The position numbers and the translations under genes were made by a program. A model generated the notes under the pieces. The model was not told where the DNA came from. It ran no database searches and saw only the letters and a list, made by a program, of their open reading frames with translations. Source: Astragalus membranaceus (taxonomy: Eukaryota; Streptophyta; Magnoliopsida; Fabales; Fabaceae). Taken from it: 64,000 bases of DNA. Below are positions 23,161 to 35,557 of the stretch, piece after piece. Location of the stretch: positions 153,498,406-153,562,405 of the forward strand of contig CM076846.1 of the NCBI GenBank assembly GCA_039519185.1, read 5' to 3'. Within the stretch, counting starts at the first letter, position 1; the number at the start of each line of letters is the position of its first letter.

Positions 23161-23480
23161 TGTAACCCAACCGAATGGGGATAAGAGGCAACAACAAGTG
23201 AACAACTATAAATAGGACACTCATGTGATGAGGAAAGCTAGTCAATTGTGTAGAATCATTTCCCTCTGAATTCTTCTTTCCTCTCCCTGATGGATTTCTT
23301 CTTCTTCTTCTTCTTTCTATGAGATTTCATTTCCTCTTGTAATGACAAACTATTGCTTGATTCTCAAGCTAGTTGGAATTCATGTAATCAATTGTAGAAT
23401 TGTTCTTCAATTTCAATGAAGATTCACTCTCTGATCTCCCAATTGTAATCACTGTTACATTGAATTTGAGGTTCATTTCA
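23161..23480 (+). repeat. 5' LTR of the 3.56 kb element
   Basis: 320 bp. Apart from a microsatellite tract it differs from 26351-26722 at only about six sites by eye. Confidence -1.
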
Positions 23481-23500
23481 TTGGTGCTTTCATTGTCTCC

Positions 23501-26274
23501 ATGGAAGAGTATGCTTGGGTAACTGCTATCAACAGGCGATATAAGCAAATTGAAGCAGATCGTCGACGGAAAGAATTGGAGGAACGTCACAACAAACAAA
23601 TGGCTCGAATTGAGTTTTTCCTGGAAGTTTTGCGACAGAGCTCTTCCAATGGTGTTGCGAACTCATGTGACAAAGCGTACGAACCAGATCGGGATTCACC
23701 GAGTCACAATTTAGATCACACAGAAATTGTTGATTCACGATCGAAAATTGACGATGGTGCTGATGCATTTGTGTTAGTACCGCAAGAAGAGATCGCTGCA
23801 TCGGAATCACAGTTTGACGCTTCAGAATCGTGGAGCGAAGCTTGTCCAACGTCGAAAATGCTTCTTACTCGAAGCGATGAGGTCGAATCACTCCAATTGC
23901 ATTTGCAAATTACGATTCCTGTTGTCAACTGCCATGTGTTCGATGAAATGCCTCTTAGAAACAGAGTGCAAAGTGTTCATCTGATTGCAGAGTCACCAAT
24001 GATAGTTGCTGATCTTCGCAAATCTCAGCAACAGATCTCAGAATTAGTTTTCGATTCACCAATATTAGAGGTTAATGCAACCGATTAACATTTGGTGAGG
24101 TGCAGCAAAAAGAAATTGATGCTCTAGAGTCATGGCCAATGGATTTTCAGGTTGCAAGTTCAGATTTCATTTCTTACATTCCAGAACCATTACCACAGTG
24201 TCTAAGAATGGTATGGATGGGATTGATGCTAACACGCCTCTCTTGTGTTCGACAAAATGTCCCAACAACCGGATTGGAACCACAACGATGTGGCACACTC
24301 CGTGCCGTTACCTCAGTCGCTGGAGCAGCCATGCTTAAGGTTTTATTCACATTGCAAGGCCAATCAATAGTTCGCTTGGGTATTATCTCTGATATGGTCG
24401 TGGTTGCAGATACACAATCACATTCTCAAAGTCAGGTATGTGGTGATGTTACTCTTGTGAATTGCTTGTGCTACTGGTCAAGTCTTTGGTATGAAAGTTG
24501 TCATCAGAGTATTAAGGTTTTAGCAAGAATATTAACGACTGAGCAATATCTTATTGCCTTTGGAGGAGAGTATAACTATGTAGCCATTATAGAGGAAGTT
24601 TTGACAGTCACAAATGTAGCACTTCTTCATCGTGAAAGAATTTACAATTCAAACACTCAAATCACACCTACTGCTGTTGATAATTTGGATATATGGCATG
24701 TTGTTAGTGACACTTTCACCTTGGAAATTAATTCTTGGATGCTTATGGAGGACGAATACCTCTTGTTTTACCATGTTAATTCCCATGGGGCTACTTGTTT
24801 CTCAAATTATGTGCTGGTGGTTTGGGTTCTTTAAAACAAAGTGGTCATAGTGCACACAACAGAAGAATTTGTGATAGCACAAGAGGCTTGGTTCATATTG
24901 TTTCCAACTCTGTTGTGGTCATATGAATGTGTGGGTGAGATACTTGGAGGCAAATGTACTCATGTTGGTTGCTTCTATAATAAAGATGTTTTTTATTATA
25001 TCCATGAGCCAAGTTTGAAGGAATTAAGTTGTTTGGGCTTGAGATGCAACGTTGAATGGGGAAGATATATTTCACGTACTATGCTACAAATTCACTACAC
25101 AAATTTGAGTTCTTGGAAGCTACTACACAAGAACACCAGAGAATGTGTTAAACCTCTTGAAGTGGCAATCTGGCATGAGGTTGCTGGTGTATACTTCTGT
25201 CTCTTCCAGTGGCATTTAAAGGAGGGTCTGCCTCCTCCTTCTTTCAATAGACCTTGTAGTTGGTTGTTGCTAGAAATGATGGGGCTCAATGATAAAGCTG
25301 TCATACAACTTCGAGATGAAAATGATGTTTCGGTGTTTTCCTTAGATGAGCAAGTGGAAGACATCACCAACAAAGAGTTAGTAAGTCAAAAACATGCAAA
25401 TTCGTTAGTAATGCTTTCCATTCGGCCTCAAGCTTGTGCTCACTTTCTCCTTCCTGATGTTTCTGATTTTGAAGATTATGGTAGTTCTTCTGATGAAATA
25501 GATAAGTGGATTTTAAGGGAGGTATTGAGTGGTCTTCCTAATGGTTTGGAAATAATTTTTGCAATATATTCCACTGAAGATGATCGGAGCATGCTATTGG
25601 ATTGGATAATACTAGTCGTTTGGACTATTCTAATTGTTTGGGAAAGGTTGGCTTGCATACGAGAATTTATTTCCCCATCTGTCATTGTACTAGGAAAGGC
25701 ATTGGCTGGGGGAACTTTATCAGTTAGAGCACCATCTGCACTTACAAATATGATCTGTTGGGGACAACATGGAAACAATCCAATTTGTCTGATTGGTGAT
25801 GGTGGAGAACTAAAACAGAATGGATTTGGACTGAATGGTTCACTTCTTGAGCACTTGTTGGGAATCACTTATTTTCATTTGAAAGTGAAGTCACGCTTAA
25901 CTCATTGTGGCATCAAACTCGGCATCTTAGTAAGGGAAGCTTTGGAGACCAAGGTTTTATATTTTGGGCAGAGACTTCTGAGAATCCGTTACATGTCAGT
26001 AACCGATTCAAAGGGGAACTTGGATTCATTAATCCTTCCAATTGTTGAAGGTACCATTGGACCAAATTCAGTGTTGTTTGCAGCTTTGGCGTCATGCTCA
26101 TGCAACAAATGGCATATTACAAAGACTGTAATGCAGCGGAGTGGCATCAAATTTGGGCTTGGAAAATTGTTAGGAGCATATCTTTTGCACAAAGGCAAGC
26201 CTCCATACCCGCCCAACACTCACAATTCAAACAGTGGGATCCAGGGAAGTTTTTATTATTTGCTGGCAGGTTAG
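23501..26274 (+). pseudogene. Broken ORFs of the small LTR element, with gag-like start and OAT-like segment
   Basis: Three ORFs follow each other: 23501-24088 (195 aa), 24100-24834 (244 aa) and 24841-26274 (about 477 aa). The first begins MEEYAWVTAINRRYKQIEAD followed by a charged helix (RRRKELEERHNKQMARIEFF), like gag N-termini of plant LTR elements. The other two show no RT, integrase or RNase H motif. Around 25630-25800 the third ORF reads VIVLGKALAGG ... GQHGNNP, resembling the PLP-lysine region of ornithine aminotransferases (VILGKALGGG ... GQHGSTFGGNP), perhaps a captured host fragment. The 24841 ORF has no good ATG at its start and is probably a continuation after TAA at 24832-24834. 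I treat the whole as a decayed polyprotein plus captured sequence; confidence in the gag call is moderate and in the OAT match low to moderate. Confidence -1.
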
Positions 26275-26350
26275 AAGATGCTATTATCATTCAACTCGGT
26301 TATTTTAGCCTCAACCTTGAGGATAAGGTTGCTTTTAAAGGGGAAGGTAA

Positions 26351-26722
26351 TGTAACGCAACCGAATGGGGATAAGAGGCAACAACAAGTGAACAACTATA
26401 AATAGGACACTCATGTGATGAGGAAAGCTAGTCAATTGTGTAGAATCATTTCCCTCTGAATTCTTCTTCCCTCTCCCTGATGGATTTCTTCTTCTTCTTC
26501 TTCTGCTCCTCCTCCTCCTCCTCCTCCTCCTCCTCCTCCTCCTCCTCCTCCTCCTCCTCCTCCTCCTCCTCCTCCTCTTGTAATAACAAACTATTACTTG
26601 ATTCTCAAGCTAGTTGGAATTCATGTAATCAATTGTAGAATTGTTCTTCAATTTCAATGAAGATTCACTCTCTGATCCCCCCAATTGTAATCACTGTTAC
26701 ATTGAATTTGAGGTTCATTTCA
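26351..26722 (+). repeat. 3' LTR of the 3.56 kb element, with expanded CTC tract
   Basis: Longer than its partner because a CTC microsatellite at about 26506-26578 replaces the short TTC and mixed tract of the 5' LTR. Confidence -1.
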
Positions 26723-26727
26723 GGTTG

Positions 26728-27136
26728 TTACAATCAGAGAAATCTGATTCAATACCAGTTTTGATCTCCTTCATTGTGTTTGACTCATGATATGCAACAT
26801 CATTCTCAAAAGAACTCCGTCATTTCTCTATTTGAAGGCAGCAACCAGACATGTGATTTCTCCGATCTTGATGGTGGATTCATCAACTTCTGGCTCAATT
26901 GGAATCAACGAAATTGCAAAAATCATACCAAGATTAAAATCCTTACCGAAATTGCCGAAAACGATTTCGAGATGGTTGTTTTCATGTTGGAGCAGCGAAG
27001 TGTCTTGATTTGAATTGCTGATAAGAACAACCACCGTGGAACTTCATATTCTGAATTGCTGAAATCTCGATTTGATTGATCATCTTCATCTGTGATTGAA
27101 TCAAAGTGGGAAGCGTCATCCTCATCTCTAGGGTAT
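26728..27136 (-). pseudogene. Interior of the degenerate copia-like element (5' part)
   Basis: Continuation of the target of the 3.56 kb insertion. A minus-strand ORF (27264-26923) runs from LTR copy B into this region (acidic DEDDASHFDSITDEDDQSNR stretch), but no retroviral motif is recognisable. Confidence -1.
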
Positions 27137-27369
27137 ATAGGATCATATAGGCATAGATCATACCCATCGGAGAGGTAGAGGGCATAGACATACTTATGAG
27201 GTAAAAGCAATAAAAGCTTATCATAAGGAATCGTATTGAAAAAAGATACTAAATGTGAATACAAAGTGCTCTATATACAGAGCTCTAGGAAATACTAACT
27301 AACTAACAATTTGCTAACGAACTAATTATTTCATAATTATTTCCTAAAATAATTTATTTTTTAATACTA
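27137..27369 (-). repeat. Degenerate copia-like LTR (copy B)
   Basis: Direct-orientation partner of 21533-21764. Together they suggest an old minus-strand LTR element spanning about 21533-27369, into which the MITE and the 3.56 kb element inserted. No TSD is visible. Confidence -1.
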
Positions 27370-27617
27370 TCCCATTAACATCCCTATATATTATCTTCTA
27401 GGTTTTCATTACTTCTACCCATTTATTTCACTTCCCTCCTAATTTCTTGGAATTATTGGTGAAGATTTTTGGCAGGAGAGTAAGTTGGCATGCCGAGTCG
27501 GAAGTTCCCTAGAAAGTAAATATATAGGTTAGTTTTCATTCTACTTTTGAATCTTAGTTTGTTATTTTTTTAGTTTAATATAAATTTTGAGTATCCAATT
27601 TGTCCAATATTATTATC

Positions 27618-27846
27618 AAACTAACAATATAAAAATACGCTAAGGGAGGGCAACTCCGCAGCGGACTTCATAGCAAAGATGGGAGCAACTTCCACAGAGC
27701 ACTAGAGCGTCTTTGATAATCCTCCCTAGGGCATTGCAGACATTCTCGCAAGGGATGCTGCTAGGCATTTATTTCCTCGCTTTTAGTTTCCTTTTGCTTT
27801 TTTTGATTTTTCCTTTGTATACCAAAAAAAACTAACAATATAAAAA
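27618..27846 (+). mobile_element. 5'-truncated LINE tail with 18-bp TSD
   Basis: AAACTAACAATATAAAAA is duplicated at 27618-27635 and 27829-27846. The 193 bp between (27636-27828) translates as NSAADFIAKMGA followed by a short tail, the C-terminal RNase H end seen in plant L1-type elements, and finishes in a short A run. A long TSD, severe 5' truncation and an A-rich end are diagnostic of LINE insertion. Confidence -1.
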
Positions 27847-28367
27847 GAAGGGATTAAAAATACTCACAATCATGAAGAGAACCTTAATTTATATGCACAA
27901 TTAATGTAAGTATTTTATTACAACATGCAAATAATATGTATTACCACCTCATTTAGTGACTAAATTTTTTATTTTAGAAATTTATTTTGAGTGAAAAAAG
28001 AGGGAGAATGTGATTTTTTTTTGACAAAAAAATCGGCATGAATTGTTAATGATTATAATGGGTCATATATTTTTAATTTAAACAAGCACTCATGCCTCAT
28101 TAAATACATTTGTAGTTTGTAAAAAAAAATCATTTGTAAAATTTTCTTTCAATGAGAATGTATAAATTAAAATAGGAAAAAAGTAAACGAAACCGATCGA
28201 TATCTAATTTTCTCCCCTTCAAGAACACGTTGACTTCCCTTTCTCATTAAAGAGAGAAAGAGACTCTATACCAGCCTTCCCTTTCTGTCTCGTTTCGATC
28301 CGTTAGCATTGCAAGGAAAACCATAACTCGGATTCAGAATCGTTCGACCAGCCCGAGTCAGAAACCC
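27847..28367 (+). promoter_or_regulatory. Promoter and 5'UTR region of the aspartic protease gene
   Basis: AT-rich to about 28180, then a CT-rich stretch (CTTCCCTTTCTCATTAAAGA, 28231 on) typical of plant 5'UTRs. A TTGAC core (W-box-like) occurs near 28228. The transcription start is not determinable; I see no convincing TATA box. Confidence -1.
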
Positions 28368-31300
28368 ATGGCGCGGGCATCAACTCACCTCATCCTCACC
28401 CTCTCCTTAATCCTACACATTGCGCAACTCGTTCCATGGGCCATCGCCGACGACACCGGGATCCTCCATAACCGCCACCATGGCTCTCGTACAGCCATGG
28501 TTCTTCCTTTATACCTCTCCGCTCCCAATTTATCCACCTCAGCTCTCGATCCCCGTCGCCTCCTCCACGGATCCGAATCTAAACGTCACCCTAACGCTCG
28601 CATGAGACTTCACGATGATCTCCTCCTCAACGGGTAAACTTTCCGTCGTCATTGTTGCACGAATTTCCTTCTAATTTGTGTTAATCTGATTCGTAGATTT
28701 GAGATTAATGTATTTTTTTTTGTGTTTTTTAATGTGAATTTATTGATCTGTATAGGTACTATACAACGAGGCTTTGGATCGGTACTCCTCCGCAAATGTT
28801 TGCTCTAATTGTTGACACGGGGAGTACAGTTACGTATGTTCCTTGTTCTACTTGCGAACAGTGTGGCAGGCACCAGGTAACTGCTTGATTGCGTTTACCC
28901 ACCTTTTGCGTGCAATAATATCTATCAATAATATCTATGTATCTAAGTGTGCATATGTTGATTTTGTCGTTTTTTCCGCAACGGACACTGATCCTTATCT
29001 TAAATTGAAAATGAAAATTAATTTGTGCTATGAGTTTTTGTTGGATAGTGTGGTTTGTGTTCGACGCTTTTGTGAGTGTTGATTCGCAACCAGCCTTTGT
29101 TTTTTGGGTAAGAGTAAAAATTGAAAGGTGTCAACAAATGGGAGGACTAAGCCCAATAAAAAAGCATTCGATACAAGCAAGGATTCAATACAAAATGTAA
29201 AGTATTTAGCCTTTTAACAGTAGTGAGTTAATTTGCCTAGTTCTTAATCCTAAAAGTCTTTTTATAGTGATACAGACCCTTACCGGTTACCCACGAAGGA
29301 GCTATCGTGGTGGCCGGATCATACTGCTTTCTTGAGCCCGAAATTGCTCGTGGGTCTTCAGTGGGGATCATGGGGGTCTCCTGTACATTAGTGCAGTGCT
29401 TTCCCATTGTTCCAGATGGGAGAAAATGGCAGACTGCCCCGTCCTCATTAAACCTGGTCGGTTTTACCATGTCATCCAGTTTATTCTGCTTGGCCGGAGC
29501 AAGGCTTCCTACACATTTGACCTTTGGGCCTGGGTTGGGGTGGTGTTGAGCTCAACTCTTGGCCCTTGGGCCTGAGCCGGTGTACTCGCTAATACGCTTC
29601 TCTCCTAGTTCATTTTTATCTTTCTATGACGAGATGAAATAAGTATTTATGGTGAAATTTCAAAGCCAATGGTCAAAATGTTTAAACTTTGAAACTCCAT
29701 TAAAACCTACAATCCATACATGGCATTCAAATTTAGTCCAACTTGTGCAAGTGAGACGAAAGTTGCATAAAGAGGAAAAATGCCTATATGAGACTCGTTT
29801 ATAGTTTTTCACTACTTTGAAGAGGCTCATATCCATTAAAATGAATGAAAATGCAGTACATTTTTCTATCGGCGATGGAAGTGTAATTTTTAAAATTAGA
29901 AAGGAGGCAAGTGTAATTTGAGAATTTCTCAAGGAGGGGGAAGGTAATTTATCCTAAGAATATACTGCCTTCATTTTCAACTTTTCTATTTTTTCTTATA
30001 ATAACAAGCCCGCCTTCAGTGTAGTATATAGGGGGTAGGAATAAGTCAGTAACCTTTGAATCTTCTAGCTTTTTGATGTCTTTGGTATGCTAATTACATA
30101 AGAACCAGATAGCCATGTTTGATCAGGTAGGTTAAGATTAGGCCGCCTTTAAAAAGGCGTAGTTAGCCTAACACGGCAACCTCTTTATATATAATAATAT
30201 ATATATTATATATATGGGCGTGTTAATAAGACACGAGAGAACTTAACGTTGAAAATACATGGATGATAAGATTATGTTAATTAAATATAATGTTGACTGT
30301 TTATGCTTTATTGTCTAGTTTTATTTATCTCATGAGAGCATGTGCTCACCCAAAACGCTCCACTTAACACCGACTTACATTAGTGTATCTGGTGAGTGCA
30401 TGCTAAGTAAAATGAAAGAAATTTATAATTTATATATTCATCAAATTTATGAGCAATAGATATCAAGTTCTACTTGTCTTGTTTCTCCTGTTCCTGGTAC
30501 AATTTTTTTTTCACTAAACAGTTGCAATTTGACAGTTTGACAATGCACACTTTGAGACAGGTGTAAGCTGTTTATATTTTTTAGTAACAGGAGAAATAGT
30601 GGACATAATTATGTAACTTGATATAAGTTTTGTCCTAAAAAAATTGATTTTATCTCTTTGCATATTTAAGACCTACAAGTCCTGTGCCTATTGACTTATT
30701 TGAGGGCCATCAGACAATATAGACCTTTAATTGGAATTTCAGAATAAACAAATCTTTTATACATTGATAAAAGGCTAGTGAAGTCTTAGAAAAAGCTGTT
30801 ATCTTTTAATAGGATATGCGAAGTTAAATGCTTTGAAAAGATTGCTCTAACTTATTTGATATCCTCCCTTATTAATGCAGTAGAAAACTCATGCTTCCCT
30901 TGTGTTTTTTAATACCATCAATATAATGTTGAAAGAAATGTAAAAGAATGATTTCCAAATTTAATACATATACCTATGGAGGTGCAAATTGTTAGTTGTC
31001 CTATATATCTCAAGTAGACTTGATTTATGTTCGTTCTACTTTAACAGGACCCGAAGTTTCAGCCAGACTTGTCAAGTACCTATCAACCTGTCAAATGCAC
31101 ATTGGATTGCAACTGTGACAATGATGGAATGCAATGTGTGTATGAGAGGCAGTATGCTGAAATGAGTACTAGCAGTGGTGTCCTTGGGGAGGACGTCATA
31201 TCCTTTGGAAATCAGAGTGAGCTTGCCCCACAGCGTGCTGTTTTTGGCTGTGAAAATGTTGAGACTGGCGATCTTTATAGTCAGCATGCTGATGGCATCA

Positions 31301-34300
31301 TGGGTTTGGGTCGAGGAGACCTTAGTATCATGGATCAACTGGTTGACAAAAAAGTCGTAAGCGATTCATTCTCACTATGCTATGGTGGAATGGATGTTGG
31401 TGGGGGTGCAATGGTTCTTGGTGGTATATCTCCCCCATCAGACATGGTCTTTGCGCAGTCAGATCCTGTGCGCAGGTGTGTATTTCAAAGTTCTTGAATT
31501 GTGGATATGAGATGTAATGCATTTTCATAACAAATGCATTTTATTAATCTCACACATTTACTCTAGTTTCGGGGTGGCGACAGTCCCTATTACAATATTG
31601 ATTTGAAGGAGATACATGTTGCGGGGAAGCGACTGCCTCTAAACCCAGATGTATTTAATGGAAAGCATGGAACTGTCTTGGATAGTGGGACAACTTACGC
31701 TTACCTACCAGAAGAAGCATTTCTTGCATTTAAAGATGCGGTAAGCTCTTTCATAAATATTTTCCTAGGAAGTTTTTGGAGTTGTATTTTAGTGTCACCT
31801 TCCATTTTATTATATTAGTTCTCTGGCCTTGTTAAGCTATAAGAGGAGTTGACGGATTTAAACACCTCTAATGATTTTCCCAATGATATTTCTTGGGAGT
31901 TTCTTGGAGATTTATCTGACCTATTTTGGCCAAGTTACTTGTATTCTCAAGATTTGTTTTCACTTTTTCCTGATACTATTAAAATCATTCTCTGTAACCC
32001 TGGATCTTGTTAAGTTTTTGGGTAGTTTCTCCAATATTTGATGTGGATTTGGTGCCAAATTTTGAATGCTGATCCTCTGATTATTTACTTATCTGTTTTG
32101 CAGCTTATGGAGGAACTTAAATCTTTCAATCAAATCAGTGGTCCAGATCCAAATTATAATGATATATGTTTTTCTGGTGCTGGAATGTATGTCTGTAAAA
32201 ATTAAGAGTTCACATCAATTTTTTATTGCAGCTTGACTAACAGATTGGGTTTTTTTTTTTTAGATAAGCCTAACAGATTGGGTTTACTTGTATTTCAGTG
32301 ATATCTCTCAGTTCTCTAAAAGCTTTCCAGTGGTTGACATGGTATTTGGAAATGGTCACAAGTACTCCCTGTCACCTGAAAACTACATGTTCCGGGTAGT
32401 TATATAAGATAATTAGTATATTTAACTGTGTTTACAGGATGGTGCAATTTATCGATTTTTTACTGATTTCACTATCCCTATTTTTCATGGGACAATATTT
32501 TGTGAAGCATTCAAAAATACGAGGTGCATATTGTCTGGGAGTTTTCCAGAATGGAAAGGATCCAACTACTCTTTTAGGAGGTAACTTTGGTCATTTCATG
32601 TTTTGCCTTCATGTGAAATCTCGTTCCTCTCTAATTTTGTATTATAAGCTAACTTCTGTGGGATATGTTTCTGCAATATTTTGGTGATCATTCCCATGTC
32701 ATTTTTGTTTGAATAGGTATTGTTGTCCGAAACACTCTTGTTATGTATGATCGTGAGCAAACAAAAGTTGGTTTTTGGAAAACTAACTGTGCTGAGTTAT
32801 GGGAAAGACTACAGATATCTGTTACCCCACCGCCAATGCCTCCAATTACAGAAGCAAAAAATTCAACCAAATCGTTTGAGCCTTCAGTTGCTCCATCTGC
32901 GTCGCAGCATGATGTACCTCCAGGTATTATAAGCTGCTCATCTTCAATTTATTTAGAAGTGTATTGAGAGACATCGGCTGTTAACATGGCTAAGGGGTTG
33001 TATCTCTCACAAACATAATTCATCATGCTTTTTATGTGTCAGAAATTAATCCAATCTTTTCCAATGTACATCTTTATTGGTGACTGATATGCTTTAATCA
33101 ACTCAATGTACAGGTCAATTCCAAATTGCACAAATAACAATTGCAATTTCGTTTAACATCAGCTATGTGGATTTGAAGCCCCACCTTACAGAATTGGCTG
33201 GACTCATACCTCATGAGTTAGATGTTAATAGTTCCCAGGTTAGAAAATAATTGCCATGTTGCAGGAACATTTTGTTGCGTAATTACAACTTCGAGTTTGA
33301 TCAACAGTTTTAATGCAGTTATAAAGTATTTTATTAAAAATGCACATGCATGTAGGTCACTAACTTGGGTGGTTAGGATGGGTTGGGGATTGTGGTAGAG
33401 GTCCTAAGTTTAGAGCTCCAAGTTGTGGTGAAAACTTCCCAAAAGTACCCTTATAAACCATGCATTTTCAGTAAAATATTTGTTTTATGGTTACTTTATG
33501 ATAAATTGGTAAACACATTTGGGTGCATGTTAGCAGGTTCACTTGCTTAATTTTACCTCTTTTGGAAATGATTCCCTCTCTAGATGGGCCATAACCCCAA
33601 GGCCATATGCTGATTACTTTTCTAACGCAACTGCAATGGTAAGTTGACATTTAATTGTGCATCTGCAATTCTGCATTTGTCTGGAGACTGCCCATTTGAT
33701 AGTGATTTCTGATTTTCTATAGAGTATAATTGCCCGACTTACTGAACATCACATGCAACTTCCTGCCACCTTTGGAAGTTATAAGTTGGTTGATTGGAGT
33801 GTTGAGCCTCGATCAAAACGGTATGTTTTTTCTTGAAAGGAAAAAATCTTTAAATTTGAAAAGATATTCCTTCCGTACTGTCCTCTTGTTGGCATCATGT
33901 ATTAATTGAACAGAATTCATGCTTTATATTGTGCACATCTGATGTTTGTATATACATACACGATGCTGCAATAGATTGCTTTTATCAGTATGAAGCAGTG
34001 AAGATAAAATTTGTATGTTTTGGTTTTTAGATTCTATGCCCTCTGATCATGAACCAACCCTTTACTTTTTTTATGTTCCATTTCTTTATAATTTTGCTAA
34101 CCAAAAAGTAGAATTGTATATGCACAAAAATTTATTGAAATGAATACAAAAGTGAAATATAAGAGATAGATAAGTGAGAGTATTGTACCAAAATAAAGTG
34201 AAAAAGTAGTGGATACAAGGGTGGAGCTATGAAGCTGAAACACTTCAAAACAGTGCTCTTTAGTATCATATTTTGATATTAAGTGTTTCAGAGACATTCT

Positions 34301-35557
34301 GAACATGTTTTTAATCTAACACGCTAGACATTTTAAGTTTCTTTTCATGTTTATAAGCTGATTGTTGTTCCTTGCTTGTAATTATGAATACTCTCATAAT
34401 CATGTATTCATATATTATTAATAATATGGGCATGGGGGTAATCGGAACATGAGAGGAGTTGACCTTGATTATTCATGCACGATAGAATGGTAAAGAAGAG
34501 TTATTCTCACCTATCATCCTCACTTGCATTGCCCTTGCAGCCATTTTGTGTTTGTCTATTCTGTGCTTTGTCCCTATTTGGGTTTTACTATCCACTTGTC
34601 TGTGACATATTGTGCCTTTTTCAGTACGTAGTTGAGGGTTAAAACAAACGGTAAATAGTGCACATATTTAGTTTTAATCTTATTTTTATTAACACTGAAT
34701 TTTTAACACCTCAATTTTTACACTTCACATCTATCTACTCCCTTTTTCCTTTGTCACCATATCACTCATTACATCTCACACTTCTCGCTTTTACCTTCCT
34801 ATCTCTCTCCTCTCCCTTCGTGTGCACCCCAAGGGATGTGAAATTTCTATTTTCCATTTTATTATATAAAGAAAATATTTATAATAGGATAGCAAGATAA
34901 ATAAGCTTTGAAACTTGTGACAATAAGTGGGAAACTACAAGTATGCTCTCATCTTAGATCGTTAATACATTCTTCTGTTTAATCTCTCCTACTACAAAGC
35001 GAGCTTTTTTATTGATATTTGGATAAGTAGGGCTTAGGCTTTATCAAAAGGTGGTTCCGGACTTCCGGGTTACAATCCTTACATTTTGGGGTGAATTTTA
35101 CACCCATTTATCACCTTGTCATCATTGGAGTGGCAGAAGTGTATGGGGTGTATTGTTGAACAGATATTCTTAAGTAGGCATTCAATTCATTTGGCTTGAA
35201 AAAAAAAACTCTGTTTAAATAGAAGTCTATTAACTGACTTCCACAACCCTGCACATGTTCTGAGATAAGTTTTCTAATTATTGAATCCAATGCCTATGTG
35301 AGCAGTGTCTCCAAAAATTTCTCATTATTGAATTCACTTATCTAGAACCACTTCAGATATTAACCCGTTTTCTGAAATGATTCAGGAATTGGTGGCAGCG
35401 ACACTACATGGTTGTGGGTTTAACTATTATGCTTACATTGCTTCTAGGATTGTCAATATTAGGAATATTCTTAATTTGGAAAAAGAGACAACAAAGTGCG
35501 CATACATACAAGCCTGTAGATGTGGCTGTTCCCGAGCAAGAACTCCAGCCATTATGA
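28368..35557 (+). CDS. Membrane-anchored A1 aspartic protease (plant pepsin-like), 12 exons, 642 aa
   Basis: Exons 28368-28633, 28756-28876, 31048-31475, 31584-31740, 32104-32186, 32299-32395, 32508-32580, 32717-32923, 33114-33238, 33537-33638, 33723-33820, 35386-35557; all introns are GT-AG and phases sum to 643 codons. The protein has an N-terminal signal peptide (MARASTHLILTLSLILHIAQ), first active-site motif DTGSTVTYVPC, flap-region Tyr in VYERQYAEMSTSSG, second active-site motif DSGTTYAYLP, a HSKIRGAYCLG and GIVVRNTLVMYDRE block, then a Pro/Ser-rich linker, a luminal C-terminal domain and one transmembrane helix (MVVGLTIMLTLLLGLSILGI) before a short cytosolic tail. Length and layout match the plant A1 subgroup with a C-terminal anchor (Arabidopsis ASPR1-like, about 630 aa). 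It should act in the secretory pathway or at the plasma membrane; substrate unknown. Both catalytic Asp are present and no lesion is seen. Confidence -1.
28877..31047 (+). other. Long intron 2 of the aspartic protease gene
   Basis: 2171 nt, GT-AG. It contains unrecognised repeat-like sequence (a GC-richer block at 29280-29580) and an AT palindrome near 30190-30215. The sequence after that palindrome (GGGCGTG..ACGAGAGAACTTAACGTTGAAAAT) weakly resembles 34425-34480 in intron 11, suggesting related small insertions in both introns. Confidence -1.
33821..35385 (+). other. Long intron 11 of the aspartic protease gene
   Basis: 1565 nt, GT-AG, AT-rich, no gene. 34425-34480 weakly matches a segment of intron 2. 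The final exon beyond it encodes the membrane anchor, so retention or early polyadenylation here could give a soluble form (inference). Confidence -1.

Larger units (their letters stand above)
23161..26722 (+). mobile_element. Small LTR retrotransposon, 3562 bp, TSD GGTTG
   Basis: LTRs at 23161-23480 and 26351-26722 start TGTAAC and end TTTCA. Flanks are GGTTG at 23156-23160 and 26723-26727. A polypurine tract (AAAGGGGAAGG, about 26337-26347) precedes the 3' LTR, and TTGGTGCTTTCATTG directly follows the 5' LTR as a primer-site candidate. The interior is only 2.9 kb, too short for full gag-pol, so the element is non-autonomous. A TATAAATA box lies at 23207 in U3. The 3' end of the coding part reads NLEDKVAFKGEGN, like the C-terminus of many plant Ty3-gypsy polyproteins. 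Confidence -1.
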
